Source: Methanomassiliicoccaceae archaeon
GTDB lineage: Archaea > Thermoplasmatota > Thermoplasmata > Methanomassiliicoccales > Methanomethylophilaceae
DNA length: 64,000 bases
Direction: 5' to 3'
Assembly (NCBI GenBank): GCA_016284295.1
Contig: JAEEOP010000031.1
Location: forward strand, 1 to 64,000
A program made the position numbers and the translations under genes. The notes beneath the pieces were generated by a model, which was given only the letters and a program-made list of their open reading frames with translations, was not told the origin of the DNA and did no database searches. Of this stretch, positions 42,936 through 51,386 are shown piece after piece; position 1 is the stretch's first letter; each line of letters starts with the position of its first letter.

Positions 42936-44507
42936 TCATTGAATCTTGACTCCGAGGGCCTCGAACAGTTCCCTTTGGGCCTTGGTCACCTCATTCAGTC
43001 TCCATTTCCCGCCGATGCACGAGATCTTCAGCTTCTTCAGCGTGTTGATCACGTCCGGAACCCAGTAGTTTCCTGCCATACCCTTCTCCTTGAGCAGGTT
43101 TATCAGGGTCAGCCTGAGCCTCAGGGACAAGAAGTTGACCAGAAGTCCGCCTTCGGCGGAGTTCTGATCCGATTTGCCCGTTATGCCCACATAGAGGTCC
43201 GACTGCAGCTGGGAGAAGTCATATTCCACCCCGTTCCTCAGGCGGTACTGGGCCAACAGGTCCAGCCAGTGCTTGTTAGATGTGGTGACGACTGCGAACC
43301 TTCCGCAGGCGTTCTCCTTCGCAGAGATGGCGTTGCGCTTCCTGGTAACCACCGTCTTCCCATCTTCATCCTCGCTGAATTCCAGCAGATCGGCGATCTG
43401 CTGCTCCTTGCGCGTGAGCTTCTTCTTGGCGAAACGGTCGAACTTCTTGCCCGATAACCTGTTCTCCAGTTCACCTATCCTGGAGTACAGCGTGGCTATC
43501 TCCTTCGTACGCCTGGAATCGTCCTGGAACACCACTGCCCTTATGGCCCCTTCGTCATCTTTCAAAGCCTTAACCATATCATCGTCCTCCAGTCTGACGA
43601 ACGTCTCGTATCCCCTCACCACGGATCTGGCCAGGTAGTCCGTGTTCAGAGGAGAGTCGATATCTCTGACGCTTTCGGAGAGCAGCAGTTTGGAGATGTT
43701 CACCCGTGCCGGCACCGGCACGGTGAACCCCATGTTGCGCTCCAGCATCATCTGGACATTCCCTATGCTGAAGAAACCCCTGTCCATCTCCAGTTCGATG
43801 GGCGAGCAATCCATCGTCTTCAGATCAGAGACGATGTTGTCCAAGGTCGATACATCGGCCACCGAACCAGGATAGGTCCGGTAGCAGAAAGGAAGGTGGT
43901 CCTCCATCGAATGGACCATCCCCAGATTGAATTGCCTGGAACCTGTCAGGTGCGTCTTCCTCCCGACCTCCGAATACTCCAGATCCTCCGAATCGGTACC
44001 GAGGCACACTATGTCGAAGATCACGCATCCGCTCTTCGGAGCCAGTTCCTTGAACAGAAGCTCCCTCTGTTCGGAACCGTGTCCGACGGTCTGCAGGAAC
44101 CTGCAGACCGATGACTGTTCGAACTCCCATTCGACATCCAGAATCTCCCTCAGATAAGTGTCCTCCATCACACTCTCCATCTGGTTTACGGTCACCGGGT
44201 CTACAACACCTAATATGGCCATTGCCAGCAACCTTCTACCATCCCTCTTGCCGTACACGTCGTCCAGAGCGGACATCAGTCCGCTCTTCTCTGCCAGCTG
44301 TACGAACAGCTGGTACGGGCCATAGACGGGACTGCAGCTGATGGTCCTGTTCCTGGTAGGTTCCTTCAGCAGATTCCCTTCTTCATCGCATACTCCCAGA
44401 TACTTCCTTGTCTGTCTGGAGTTCTTCTTGACGGGATCCCACACGCCTGTGACCTCATAGAGGTAGTATCTTCCGTTCTTCTGCTTCTGGACGACTTTGT
44501 AACTCAT
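42936..44507 (-). CDS. IS1634-like DDE transposase
   Basis: A 523-residue transposase of the IS4 superfamily. It begins with a strand-rich region (YKVVQKQKNGRYYLYEVTGVWD). Likely catalytic acidic residues are in VIFDIVCLGTD (first D, near 170) and IELEMDRGFFS (second D, near 245), with a C-terminal E in the helical region near 450. QFNLGMVHSMEDHLPF and GKSDQNSAEGGLLVNFLSL are the family pattern. The frame is uninterrupted and TGA lies 12 bases inside the left repeat. Codon use is AT-richer than that of the neighbours. Confidence 0.9.
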   Translation of the reverse strand: MSYKVVQKQKNGRYYLYEVTGVWDPVKKNSRQTRKYLGVCDEEGNLLKEPTRNRTISCSPVYGPYQLFVQLAEKSGLMSALDDVYGKRDGRRLLAMAILGVVDPVTVNQMESVMEDTYLREILDVEWEFEQSSVCRFLQTVGHGSEQRELLFKELAPKSGCVIFDIVCLGTDSEDLEYSEVGRKTHLTGSRQFNLGMVHSMEDHLPFCYRTYPGSVADVSTLDNIVSDLKTMDCSPIELEMDRGFFSIGNVQMMLERNMGFTVPVPARVNISKLLLSESVRDIDSPLNTDYLARSVVRGYETFVRLEDDDMVKALKDDEGAIRAVVFQDDSRRTKEIATLYSRIGELENRLSGKKFDRFAKKKLTRKEQQIADLLEFSEDEDGKTVVTRKRNAISAKENACGRFAVVTTSNKHWLDLLAQYRLRNGVEYDFSQLQSDLYVGITGKSDQNSAEGGLLVNFLSLRLRLTLINLLKEKGMAGNYWVPDVINTLKKLKISCIGGKWRLNEVTKAQRELFEALGVKIQ

Positions 44508-44591
44508 TGTTTATAATGATAACAATGATTGTATATAAAACCTGCTAAAAATTCATAGAAGCCAGCATATCAAAGAACGAGATCACAATGA

Positions 44592-44621
44592 CCTTGTTAT
44601 CAAGTCATTGCGTAAGTGAGG
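44592..44621 (-). repeat. Right terminal inverted repeat of the IS
   Basis: Reverse complement begins CCTCACTTACGCA and ends TTGATAACAAGG, pairing with 42895-42924. Confidence 0.88.
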
Positions 44622-44627
44622 TTGTAT
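44622..44627. repeat. Target-site duplication, right copy (TTGTAT)
   Basis: Same six bases as 42889-42894, directly after the right inverted repeat. Confidence 0.8.
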
Positions 44628-44670
44628 CCTGCCATATATGTAAGCTGAATAACCGGTATGGATGGAGAAG

Positions 44671-44747
44671 TGGTGGGCCCTACCGGGTTCGAACCAGTGA
44701 CCACTCGGTTATGAGCCGAGCGCTCTACCTGACTAAGCTAAGAGCCC
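44671..44747 (-). tRNA. tRNA with CAT anticodon (elongator Met or Ile2), CCA encoded
   Basis: Reverse strand: acceptor GGGCTCT pairs with AGGGCCC (one G-U), D-loop TAGCTTAGTCAGGTAGAGC, anticodon loop CTCATAA with five-pair CGGCT/AACCG-type stem, T-loop TTCGAAC, discriminator A and CCA. The GGGCTC acceptor and lack of initiator-type stem pairs argue against initiator tRNA; Met versus Ile2 (lysidine-like agmatidine) cannot be decided by eye. AT-rich promoter DNA lies at 44768-44785. Confidence 0.92.
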
Positions 44748-44883
44748 ATCGCTCGAGGTTAAACTGATTATACATAATAAATTATCGAATAGTTGCAACA
44801 TCTCGGCGTTCCAGATATCGTGCCTCATTCGTACCAGCCCATCCATCATTAATATACCGAATCCAATCGGGATTCAAACAGGA

Positions 44884-46077
44884 GTGTGCCCGTTGTTCGA
44901 TAATGTTGCGGATAGTTCGCAGAGTGCCAGGATACCGATGTTCACGCTGACGCTTTATGTCGTGCTCCTAGCCGCTGCGCTAGTGATCTCCGCTATCGAC
45001 ATAACCCTGGGAAGGATCAATCAGCTTCTCCTCTCGCTGCCGATCGCCTTCATGCTGATGGTGGCGATAATATCGGACCGCAAGGTAGCGCACATCCCTC
45101 CGTTGCTGATCATCAGCATGGTGGTCGCTCTGGCACTGGCCGCCGTGTCCGATTTCCTGGATTTCCACCAATTCTTCTCGACGCTGTCCAGCATTCTGAC
45201 CGGCGTGAGTCTGATGATGATGGGACTCGTCTTCGTATACACGATGATTCATTCGTATCCCCGCCTGTACACCGAGAGCCGCTTCTTCATCTACGTCTCG
45301 GCGTTCTCGATCGCCATGACCGTGCTGCTGGTGATGTTCATCGTGCAGCTGGTCTACTACCACATGATATCATACGAGGGATTCGAGATGTGGATCGCCA
45401 CGGAATATGTGATCATGGCCATGCTGGGTGCGATCCTGATGATGGCACTGACCGAGCTGGGTCTGGAGAAGTTCCTGATAAACAGCGATCTGAACAGGAA
45501 GCTCGAATCCTACGTTCCGGAAGTCTATTCCAATGAGAAGGCAAGGGACGGCATTCTGGAGATCATAAAGGCAGGGGAATCCGAGAAGCTCGAGTTCAAG
45601 TCCACCATAACGACAAACATCGCCACCGGTGAGAACGACAAGAGGATGGAGAAGGCTGTTCTGAAAACTATTGTGGCGTTCCTCAACACGTCCGGTGGGA
45701 TCCTTCTCATAGGGGTCTCCGACGACGGCTCGATCTACGGCGTGGACGAGGACCAGTTCCCGTCCAGGGACAAGATGAATCAGCACCTCTCCCACATGAT
45801 CTCGTCGAAGATCGGATCGGAGTTCTTCGCTTACCTGTCCTTCACCATCGTCGACATGGAGGAGGGAAAGGCTGTCGTACGTGTGGACTGTGACAAGAGC
45901 AAGAAGCCCGTGTTCCTCAAGGACGGCAAGGCGGAGGAGTTCTATGTCCGCTCCGGACCTGCCAGCATCGAACTCACCGGGTCCAGTCTGGTTAACTACG
46001 TCAACAACAAGTCAGCCACCACCAAGAGGGATATCGTCAAGCAGGTGGAGTCCACCCTGTACGAAGGAAAGGAGTGA
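44884..46077 (+). CDS. Membrane protein with a C-terminal AlbA_2 (Schlafen-like) domain
   Basis: A 397-residue protein in two parts. The first 185 residues contain six hydrophobic helices (for example FTLTLYVVLLAAALVISAID, LLSLPIAFMLMVAIIS, IPPLLIISMVVALALAAVS). The rest is cytoplasmic and carries an AlbA_2 domain near 230-350 (ESEKLEFKSTITTN...VAFLNTSGGILLIGVSDDGSIYGVDEDQF), a fold found in Schlafen-type and putative nucleic-acid-binding proteins. Start is uncertain: GTG 44884, or TTG 44893 with GGAG 8 bases before it. It stands between tRNA-CAT and a decayed LRR gene. Function unknown; membrane-tethered nucleic-acid sensing is speculation. Confidence 0.75.
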   Translation: MCPLFDNVADSSQSARIPMFTLTLYVVLLAAALVISAIDITLGRINQLLLSLPIAFMLMVAIISDRKVAHIPPLLIISMVVALALAAVSDFLDFHQFFSTLSSILTGVSLMMMGLVFVYTMIHSYPRLYTESRFFIYVSAFSIAMTVLLVMFIVQLVYYHMISYEGFEMWIATEYVIMAMLGAILMMALTELGLEKFLINSDLNRKLESYVPEVYSNEKARDGILEIIKAGESEKLEFKSTITTNIATGENDKRMEKAVLKTIVAFLNTSGGILLIGVSDDGSIYGVDEDQFPSRDKMNQHLSHMISSKIGSEFFAYLSFTIVDMEEGKAVVRVDCDKSKKPVFLKDGKAEEFYVRSGPASIELTGSSLVNYVNNKSATTKRDIVKQVESTLYEGKE

Positions 46078-46227
46078 TCCGTCCTTCTGAGCAGAGATCA
46101 ATGATCGATTCGACAGATCCCTGAGCGATACGCAATTCATGAACGGTCTGAGAAAGCAAAGGCTCCGATGAGATCCGGGTTGCCCTCGACGATCGTCTCT
46201 GTAACGGGTGTTTCCCCAAAGGATTGA

Positions 46228-46420
46228 TTAGTCGCTGCAATTATACATATCGCCAGACCCGGATGTTGTCAGCTTCCCGTTGTTCAGTTCCCATGTCATA
46301 TTATCGCCGCATTTGCCGCTTGATACATCCGAATCTCTGCAAGAGCGAAAACGGCGATGAAGACGAGAGCGAACAGTATGGATGCGATGAGCGATCCCTT
46401 AAGATGATTGCGGCCCCGAC
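46228..46420 (-). pseudogene. Decayed N-terminus of a BspA-like LRR gene
   Basis: On the minus strand, one frame encodes a signal-peptide-like GSLIASILFALVFIAVFALA; after a frameshift the next reads DSDVSSGKCGDNMTWELNNG, KLTTSGSGDMYNCSD-TAA. The CGDN-TWEL...SGSGDMY sequence is the entry module of BspA-like proteins, as at the starts of the intact genes in this window. Nothing of the repeat body remains. The rest of the 46078-46457 gap shows no gene I can support. Confidence 0.6.
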
Positions 46421-46457
46421 CGCATCGAATGACGGAACCGCCTGCCATCGGATCAGG

Positions 46458-47765
46458 TCACATATCGTTGACGGAAAGCCCCTGATAAACCACCTGGTAT
46501 CCTTTCAGATCTCCTTTCAGGTACTCCGCCTTCATCCTCAGTTTACATTCATCCAGCTTATCTGGATTCCTCTTGACCTCTATGATCCTGGCGGTCCTCT
46601 CGATGTCGTCCACGACGACTATGTCTATCTCGACATCCCCCTTGCGGTTCCAGAACCCGCCTACCCTGGTATAGGTGTCCTCCTCCCTAATCCTTCTCGT
46701 GAAGTACTCTTCCAGGACCCTGCCCTCGTAATCGGGAATGGCGTTGAGCATATATCTGCGCAGAAGGTCATATCTCCCTGATTCCAGATAGTCCGATGCC
46801 GGCAGGATCATCCTGAAGTAGAAGCGGAGGTACATGTCGGTGATCCTCCAACGGGTGTTCTTGGTGTCGGGGTCCGAGAATATCGGGGCCACGGTGTCGA
46901 CAAATCTGTACTCCTTCTTCAGACGGTCCAGATACGGTCCGGTCTCCATCCGGAGGACGTCCTCGATCTCCGAGCGGCGCTCCTTCCCGGAAGCTATCAG
47001 CTGCAGTATGGAGAAGTACGTCCTGTAATCCTTGCCGAACTCGGTGACCAATATGTCCCTCCCATCCCTCAGGAATATCGAATCAGGGGATGCGACCTTA
47101 TCAATCATACTCTGCGAATCGAAGGCTCCTCCATCCATCAGCACCTCGATGTACAGGGGCGTCCCGCCGGTGAGCATGTACAGGGTGAGAAGGTCCTTGT
47201 TCGTATACCCGGGATTGTGGTCTTTCAGGATATCCTTCATCAGACATATCGGCAGCGGCTGAAGGGACATCTTGGATGTCGGGCGGTTGAACAGCGGCTG
47301 CCTCTCATCCTCGAACAGGCGAGTCATCATGGTATGCACGGAACCGCTGACTATGAGATTCAGCCTAGTTGTGTCCTTGTAAAGGTCCCAGACCTCCTGG
47401 ATGTCCGAATAGATCGATGGATTGACATAGGAGAGGTCCTGGAACTCGTCGATGATCAGCGTGATCGGATGTTCCCTGGAATGGATCATCACTGCCTTGA
47501 GGATGTCCCGGAACCTTGAGATCTCCCCTGCTATGTCGATCCCCGATTCGTGCAGGGTGTTCTGCATATTACGGCAGAGGATCGGTTCGTTCACACGCGT
47601 CACGAAAAGATAGACGAAGGGATGGCCCTCGACGGACCTCAATGCCAGCACCGTCTTTCCTATACGGCGCCTCCCTAAGATGACGGTGAATCTGCTTGAT
47701 GTCTCCGAGATCGCCCTAACGCTCTCCAAAGCATGGAGTTCCTCCTCACGACCGTAGAATCTCAT
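46458..47765 (-). CDS. Archaeal STAND-like ATPase with C-terminal nuclease-like domain
   Basis: A 435-residue ATPase of the archaeal family (AAA with DUF234-like C-terminus). Walker A VILGRRRIGKTVLAL is near 29-43, Walker B ITLIIDEFQDLSYV near 100, and a sensor-like LIVSGSVHTMM near 140. The C-terminal part (GDVEIDIVVVDDIERTARIIEVKRNPD, near 375-400) has the D...E-x-K spacing of a PD-(D/E)XK nuclease. Such genes are frequent and variable in archaea, with unknown roles that may include defence. ATG 47765 is chosen because the family starts (M)RFYGREEEL; TTG/GTG codons upstream lie in AT-rich promoter DNA. Confidence 0.85.
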   Translation of the reverse strand: MRFYGREEELHALESVRAISETSSRFTVILGRRRIGKTVLALRSVEGHPFVYLFVTRVNEPILCRNMQNTLHESGIDIAGEISRFRDILKAVMIHSREHPITLIIDEFQDLSYVNPSIYSDIQEVWDLYKDTTRLNLIVSGSVHTMMTRLFEDERQPLFNRPTSKMSLQPLPICLMKDILKDHNPGYTNKDLLTLYMLTGGTPLYIEVLMDGGAFDSQSMIDKVASPDSIFLRDGRDILVTEFGKDYRTYFSILQLIASGKERRSEIEDVLRMETGPYLDRLKKEYRFVDTVAPIFSDPDTKNTRWRITDMYLRFYFRMILPASDYLESGRYDLLRRYMLNAIPDYEGRVLEEYFTRRIREEDTYTRVGGFWNRKGDVEIDIVVVDDIERTARIIEVKRNPDKLDECKLRMKAEYLKGDLKGYQVVYQGLSVNDM

Positions 47766-47945
47766 GAGGATTTGAAGGACATAATAGTAATTAAAATTAC
47801 GGTAATTTGAATTACTGTTATTCAAAGCGGATTCATTCCAGATTCCGGTCAACCGATCACCTGGGCTATCACCCGGATCATCCACAATCTAAAATCTGTC
47901 CGACATCTACTCCGAAGATCTGATAACGCCTATGATCCCATCATA

Positions 47946-48056
47946 TGTTCGTTCACAGCATCACTGCCCTGTGCAATTTCCTGGAAAGCGACTATGTCGA
48001 TGATGCCCTCGACGGCTGGATGTCGCCGCACTATACTCAGATCACCACGGTGTAGG
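47946..48056 (+). other. Possible 36-codon remnant
   Basis: The frame MFVHSITALCNFLESDYVDD, ALDGWMSPHYTQITTV ends TAG and runs over the last bases of the opposite gene. It looks like coding sequence but has no ribosome-binding site or relatives I recognise. The rest of the 47766-48036 gap is promoter-like AT-rich DNA for the ATPase gene. Confidence 0.2.
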
Positions 48057-49884
48057 ACTTGCCCGGGTAATACTCCGAATCCAGGAAGTACGACCTCATC
48101 TTGGACGGGATGTCCCCTACCTTGTAGTTGAGCGCCGTGGTCTCACCGTAAAAATATCCGTAGGGATTGGCTTCCCCGCTGATGGAATCGGTCTTGACGG
48201 CTGCGCTCATATGACCGGGCATTATCTGCAGTGCAATACCGTATTCGATGCCGAGCTTGGGCATGATCTCATGCGCCAATGCAGCGTACAGGATCGCCGT
48301 GTCCTCGCAGTCCCCTCCCTCATCGAACAGTGTCTCCAGCGGGAACTTCCAGTATTCCGTGTAGCCCATGTACTCCTCATCGGTCTGATACGGTATGTTC
48401 TGCGTGAAGGCCAGCAGGTAGTTCAGATAATCCTTGGCGACCAGGCTCTGATGCTTCTCCATATAGGCATCGAGGAGCGAATCTGACAGTTGGGTCAGAT
48501 AGGGCTTCATCCGGACGTCCTCGTAGCTCATGGTCACGAACGTCCTGTCGCGGATGTGGTCGGGTTTGCTCTGGCGCCTCTCATCCACATCGTAGATCTT
48601 CTTCGCATATGCATAATCGTCGTAGTCTATGCCGAGGCTCACCGAATAGCTGTTCCCGCCCCACTTCCATGAGTATTTGTGCTCCACCAGACCGCCGATC
48701 TGCATCAGGCTGACCAGCCGTTCGTCCGAAGGGGTCCTGGCGGTTATCATGTAGAATCCGCTGTCGAGACCGGTGTATGTGGGGGTATTCCATGTCGCAG
48801 TGGATATGATATTTCCGTTCAGATGTGCGGAGTACATGGTCCTCTCTGGGGTGTGGAACACCGAGGAGAGGTCGATGACATCGTCGTCATGATAATGCTT
48901 GACTATGTCCAGCGAGTTCATGGCATACACGGTCTGATCGAACCCCGCCTCGAATACGTACGTCGTATCCGTGCTCAGCAGACGCAGATTGGGCCCGTAC
49001 CAGCCGCTGAAGGTCACCCCGGGATCGACCTCGGCCGTGAGTGTGACAAGCTCCCCCGGTTTGTAGATGCCCTTGTTGCCGGTGACGGTGATGCCGATGC
49101 CCGCGTACGTCCTTACAGTATATTCGTCTGTGAGTGTGGCCTTTTCATGGCTACTGTAGGTCCTGGTAATATGCATGCTTTTCACATCCGAGTCCTCGTT
49201 GCCCACGAGCTCGTAGTACTGCTTGTAGACGATCCCGGCATCATCGATCCAGCGGGTCTCCGTGGCGCTGTCGCCATATGTATGGACGTACACCTCGCAG
49301 ACCTTCTCCCCTGAGATGGTGTCTATGGTCTCCGTCCCCTTGTACGCCCAGTCCCCCAGGCCGGGACCCCATCCCTCGTCCTGGGTGGAACTGATGTAGG
49401 TGTCATGGATCTCGTAATAATCGTAGGCAAGGAGGTCGACCGTCACGGTGTGCATCAGGCCGCTCCTGGTGCTTTGGGTGTCGCAGTACACCGCCCTCTG
49501 GCCGCTCAGATTGTAAGAGGACATGCTCCTGTCGCAATCGCCCTCCACGTTGTACCATACCATCAGCCCGATCGGCGACGGCGCCCATCTGGCGTAGAGC
49601 TTCAGCGGACCCTGGAGGCCATGGGTGTCGCCATCGAAGAATACGGTCCTGTCCGCATCCGTGTACCAGCCCGCGAACGCCTTGTCGTCCTTGATCGGAT
49701 ACTGGAGGTCCACCTTGTCCCCGGACCTGTATGACTCCGCGGGATCGGCGCAGAACTCACCCCCATCCAGATCGTACTCGACGGGATAACGCACGTCCTG
49801 CGTGGTGACGAAGAGGACGATGCCTACGGCCGCAGCTATGACCAATACCGCTGCTGCGATCATCGGTATCCTGTTGGCCGCCAT
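48037..49884 (-). CDS. Membrane-anchored transglutaminase-like protein with InlB-type repeats
   Basis: A 615-residue exported protein. An N-terminal anchor (about 6-27, MIAAAVLVIAAAVGIVLFV) is followed by an InlB/Flg_new repeat (YPVEYDLDGGEFCA...FAGWYTDADRTVFFDG, about 32-100), a strand-rich middle, and a second GWY-containing repeat. The C-terminal domain (from about 445) resembles transglutaminase-like cysteine peptidases: the likely nucleophile is in LFDEGGDCEDTAILYAALA (Cys near 520), and the His in IMPGHMSAAV near 555. Family members cross-link or cleave surface proteins; the target is unknown. ATG 49884 is preferred to GTG 49893. Confidence 0.75.
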   Translation of the reverse strand: MAANRIPMIAAAVLVIAAAVGIVLFVTTQDVRYPVEYDLDGGEFCADPAESYRSGDKVDLQYPIKDDKAFAGWYTDADRTVFFDGDTHGLQGPLKLYARWAPSPIGLMVWYNVEGDCDRSMSSYNLSGQRAVYCDTQSTRSGLMHTVTVDLLAYDYYEIHDTYISSTQDEGWGPGLGDWAYKGTETIDTISGEKVCEVYVHTYGDSATETRWIDDAGIVYKQYYELVGNEDSDVKSMHITRTYSSHEKATLTDEYTVRTYAGIGITVTGNKGIYKPGELVTLTAEVDPGVTFSGWYGPNLRLLSTDTTYVFEAGFDQTVYAMNSLDIVKHYHDDDVIDLSSVFHTPERTMYSAHLNGNIISTATWNTPTYTGLDSGFYMITARTPSDERLVSLMQIGGLVEHKYSWKWGGNSYSVSLGIDYDDYAYAKKIYDVDERRQSKPDHIRDRTFVTMSYEDVRMKPYLTQLSDSLLDAYMEKHQSLVAKDYLNYLLAFTQNIPYQTDEEYMGYTEYWKFPLETLFDEGGDCEDTAILYAALAHEIMPKLGIEYGIALQIMPGHMSAAVKTDSISGEANPYGYFYGETTALNYKVGDIPSKMRSYFLDSEYYPGKSYTVVI

Positions 49885-49944
49885 GGGTATCACATCCTCC
49901 GTAAGGTCGCAAATGCATTCGGAGTTTTAGAAGAATCGTGGAAT

Positions 49945-49965
49945 AATTGGGGGTGTGAACCCCCG
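49945..49965 (-). terminator. Hairpin after the third LRR gene
   Basis: GGGGG-TGTGAA-CCCCC just downstream of the minus-strand stop at 49977. Confidence 0.55.
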
Positions 49966-49976
49966 TTATGTTTGTA

Positions 49977-51194
49977 TCAGGGTCTCCTGAAGTGGACGAT
50001 CAGCAGGGTGAGCAGCACACCGAGGATGAATGCGACGGGGGTCGCGATCATCCACACGTTGGTCTCTTTGGTGGGCTCCTCGGGCTTGTCCGGGATGTCC
50101 TCATCTGTCTGGCTGATCCTCTTCAGCTCCCCGTCCTTACCTTCGAAGACGTATCCCTTGAACTGATCGGCGGTCTCCTCGCTCAGAACGAGCTCCTTTC
50201 CCTCCTCATCGAAGAACTTGATGCCGTCGAATGCGGTGGGGGCCAGGTTCTGGATGTTCTTCCCCAGGGTCACCTTGGTGAGCCCGGTGCATCCTGCGAA
50301 GGCGTAATCCTCCAATCCATATCCCTGGAGGATCTTCACGCTGGTGATGCCGGTACAGTCCTTGAATCCGGCCTCCTGCACCATGGCGAAGATGTTGTCC
50401 GTGAGGATTATATCCCCGGTCAGTCCGCTGCAGCCTTCGAATGCTCTCGGCTGCACCCCCATGGATAATTGACCGGTGAAAGTCGGTGTGCCGGTGAGGC
50501 CGGAGCATCCTCTGAATGTGTCGGAGCCTATCTGCATGTATTCCCCGATCCTCAGTTCCCCTGTAAGGGAGGAGCAGCCATCGAAAGTGCCGAATTGGGA
50601 GATCCCGGAAGGAATCTCCACGCTGCCCTGCATCTTCGAACAGTTCTGGAAAGCGAACCAGCCAAGGCTCTTTATGCCCTTGGGGGTGGCCAGGGTTCCG
50701 GTCAACGACGTGCAGTCCTGGAACGCGCAGTACCCTATCTTCTCCACGCCCGCGGGGATGCTAAACTCCGTCATCGAGGTGCATCCCTGGAATGCGTAGT
50801 CGCCGATGGTCTTGAGCTTGCTGTCCTCGGCGAAGACCAGTTTAGTTATGCCTGTTGTCGTGAAAGCGGATGCGCCGATCTTCTCCAAGCTACTGGGGAT
50901 CACTATCTCGCCTGTCAGGTACGGGAAATGGCCAAAACATTCCTTGCCCAGCGATGTGATGCCTTCACCCAGCTCGATGTACTTCACCTTGTACAGACTG
51001 TTGACGTACCAGGGATAAGTGATCAGTCCTGTGTATTCCCACATATCACCGGTACCCCAAATCTTCAGGGTTCCGCCGGTTATCTCCCAGTACAGGTCGT
51101 CCCCTATCATCGATGGGGAAGCATCGTTATCCTGCGAGTCCGATGCGATGATGAAGGCTCCGGCGGCCAGCATCAGCACCGATGCCATGAGCAT
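49977..51194 (-). CDS. BspA-like LRR membrane protein (short)
   Basis: A 405-residue surface protein. A hydrophobic start (MLMASVLMLAAGAFIIAS) serves as signal segment. The entry module (LYWEITGGTLKIWGTGDMWEY) is followed by about ten LRR_5 repeats and a C-terminal helix (VWMIATPVAFILGVLLTLLIV) ending HFRRP. It lacks InlB and Ig-like modules. The start is uncertain: in frame upstream of ATG 51194 the DNA encodes a basic stretch (LRSPFSRKGKA), typical of a signal-peptide n-region, but no ATG, GTG or TTG is present there. Confidence 0.82.
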   Translation of the reverse strand: MLMASVLMLAAGAFIIASDSQDNDASPSMIGDDLYWEITGGTLKIWGTGDMWEYTGLITYPWYVNSLYKVKYIELGEGITSLGKECFGHFPYLTGEIVIPSSLEKIGASAFTTTGITKLVFAEDSKLKTIGDYAFQGCTSMTEFSIPAGVEKIGYCAFQDCTSLTGTLATPKGIKSLGWFAFQNCSKMQGSVEIPSGISQFGTFDGCSSLTGELRIGEYMQIGSDTFRGCSGLTGTPTFTGQLSMGVQPRAFEGCSGLTGDIILTDNIFAMVQEAGFKDCTGITSVKILQGYGLEDYAFAGCTGLTKVTLGKNIQNLAPTAFDGIKFFDEEGKELVLSEETADQFKGYVFEGKDGELKRISQTDEDIPDKPEEPTKETNVWMIATPVAFILGVLLTLLIVHFRRP

Positions 51195-51386
51195 TGCTTT
51201 TCCTTTTCGGGAGAACGGAGACCTTAACCCTGTGCTACCGGAATCTCCTTTCCTTTCATAGGTGTTAAGACGTATGATGACCTTATGAAAGTGATGTGAA
51301 GATTGTCAGATTATCGCTACGATACTCCTCTATTTACCCGTCCGATCGTGCCTTGGAACGACAGGAGCGGATGATGGATTCCGCCT

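Larger units (their letters stand above)
42895..44621 (-). mobile_element. IS4-superfamily (IS1634-like) insertion sequence, complete
   Basis: A 1727-base element bounded by 30-base imperfect inverted repeats (outer part CCTCACTTA, inner part TTGATAACAAGG) and a 6-base TTGTAT target duplication. One transposase gene fills it. Both ends and the frame look intact, so it may be recently active. It inserted 13 bases after the toxin stop. Confidence 0.9.

Noticed and set aside
47946-48056. A third TAG read-through case at 48054
   Set aside because: The 36-codon frame is not a convincing gene and continues only four codons past TAG.
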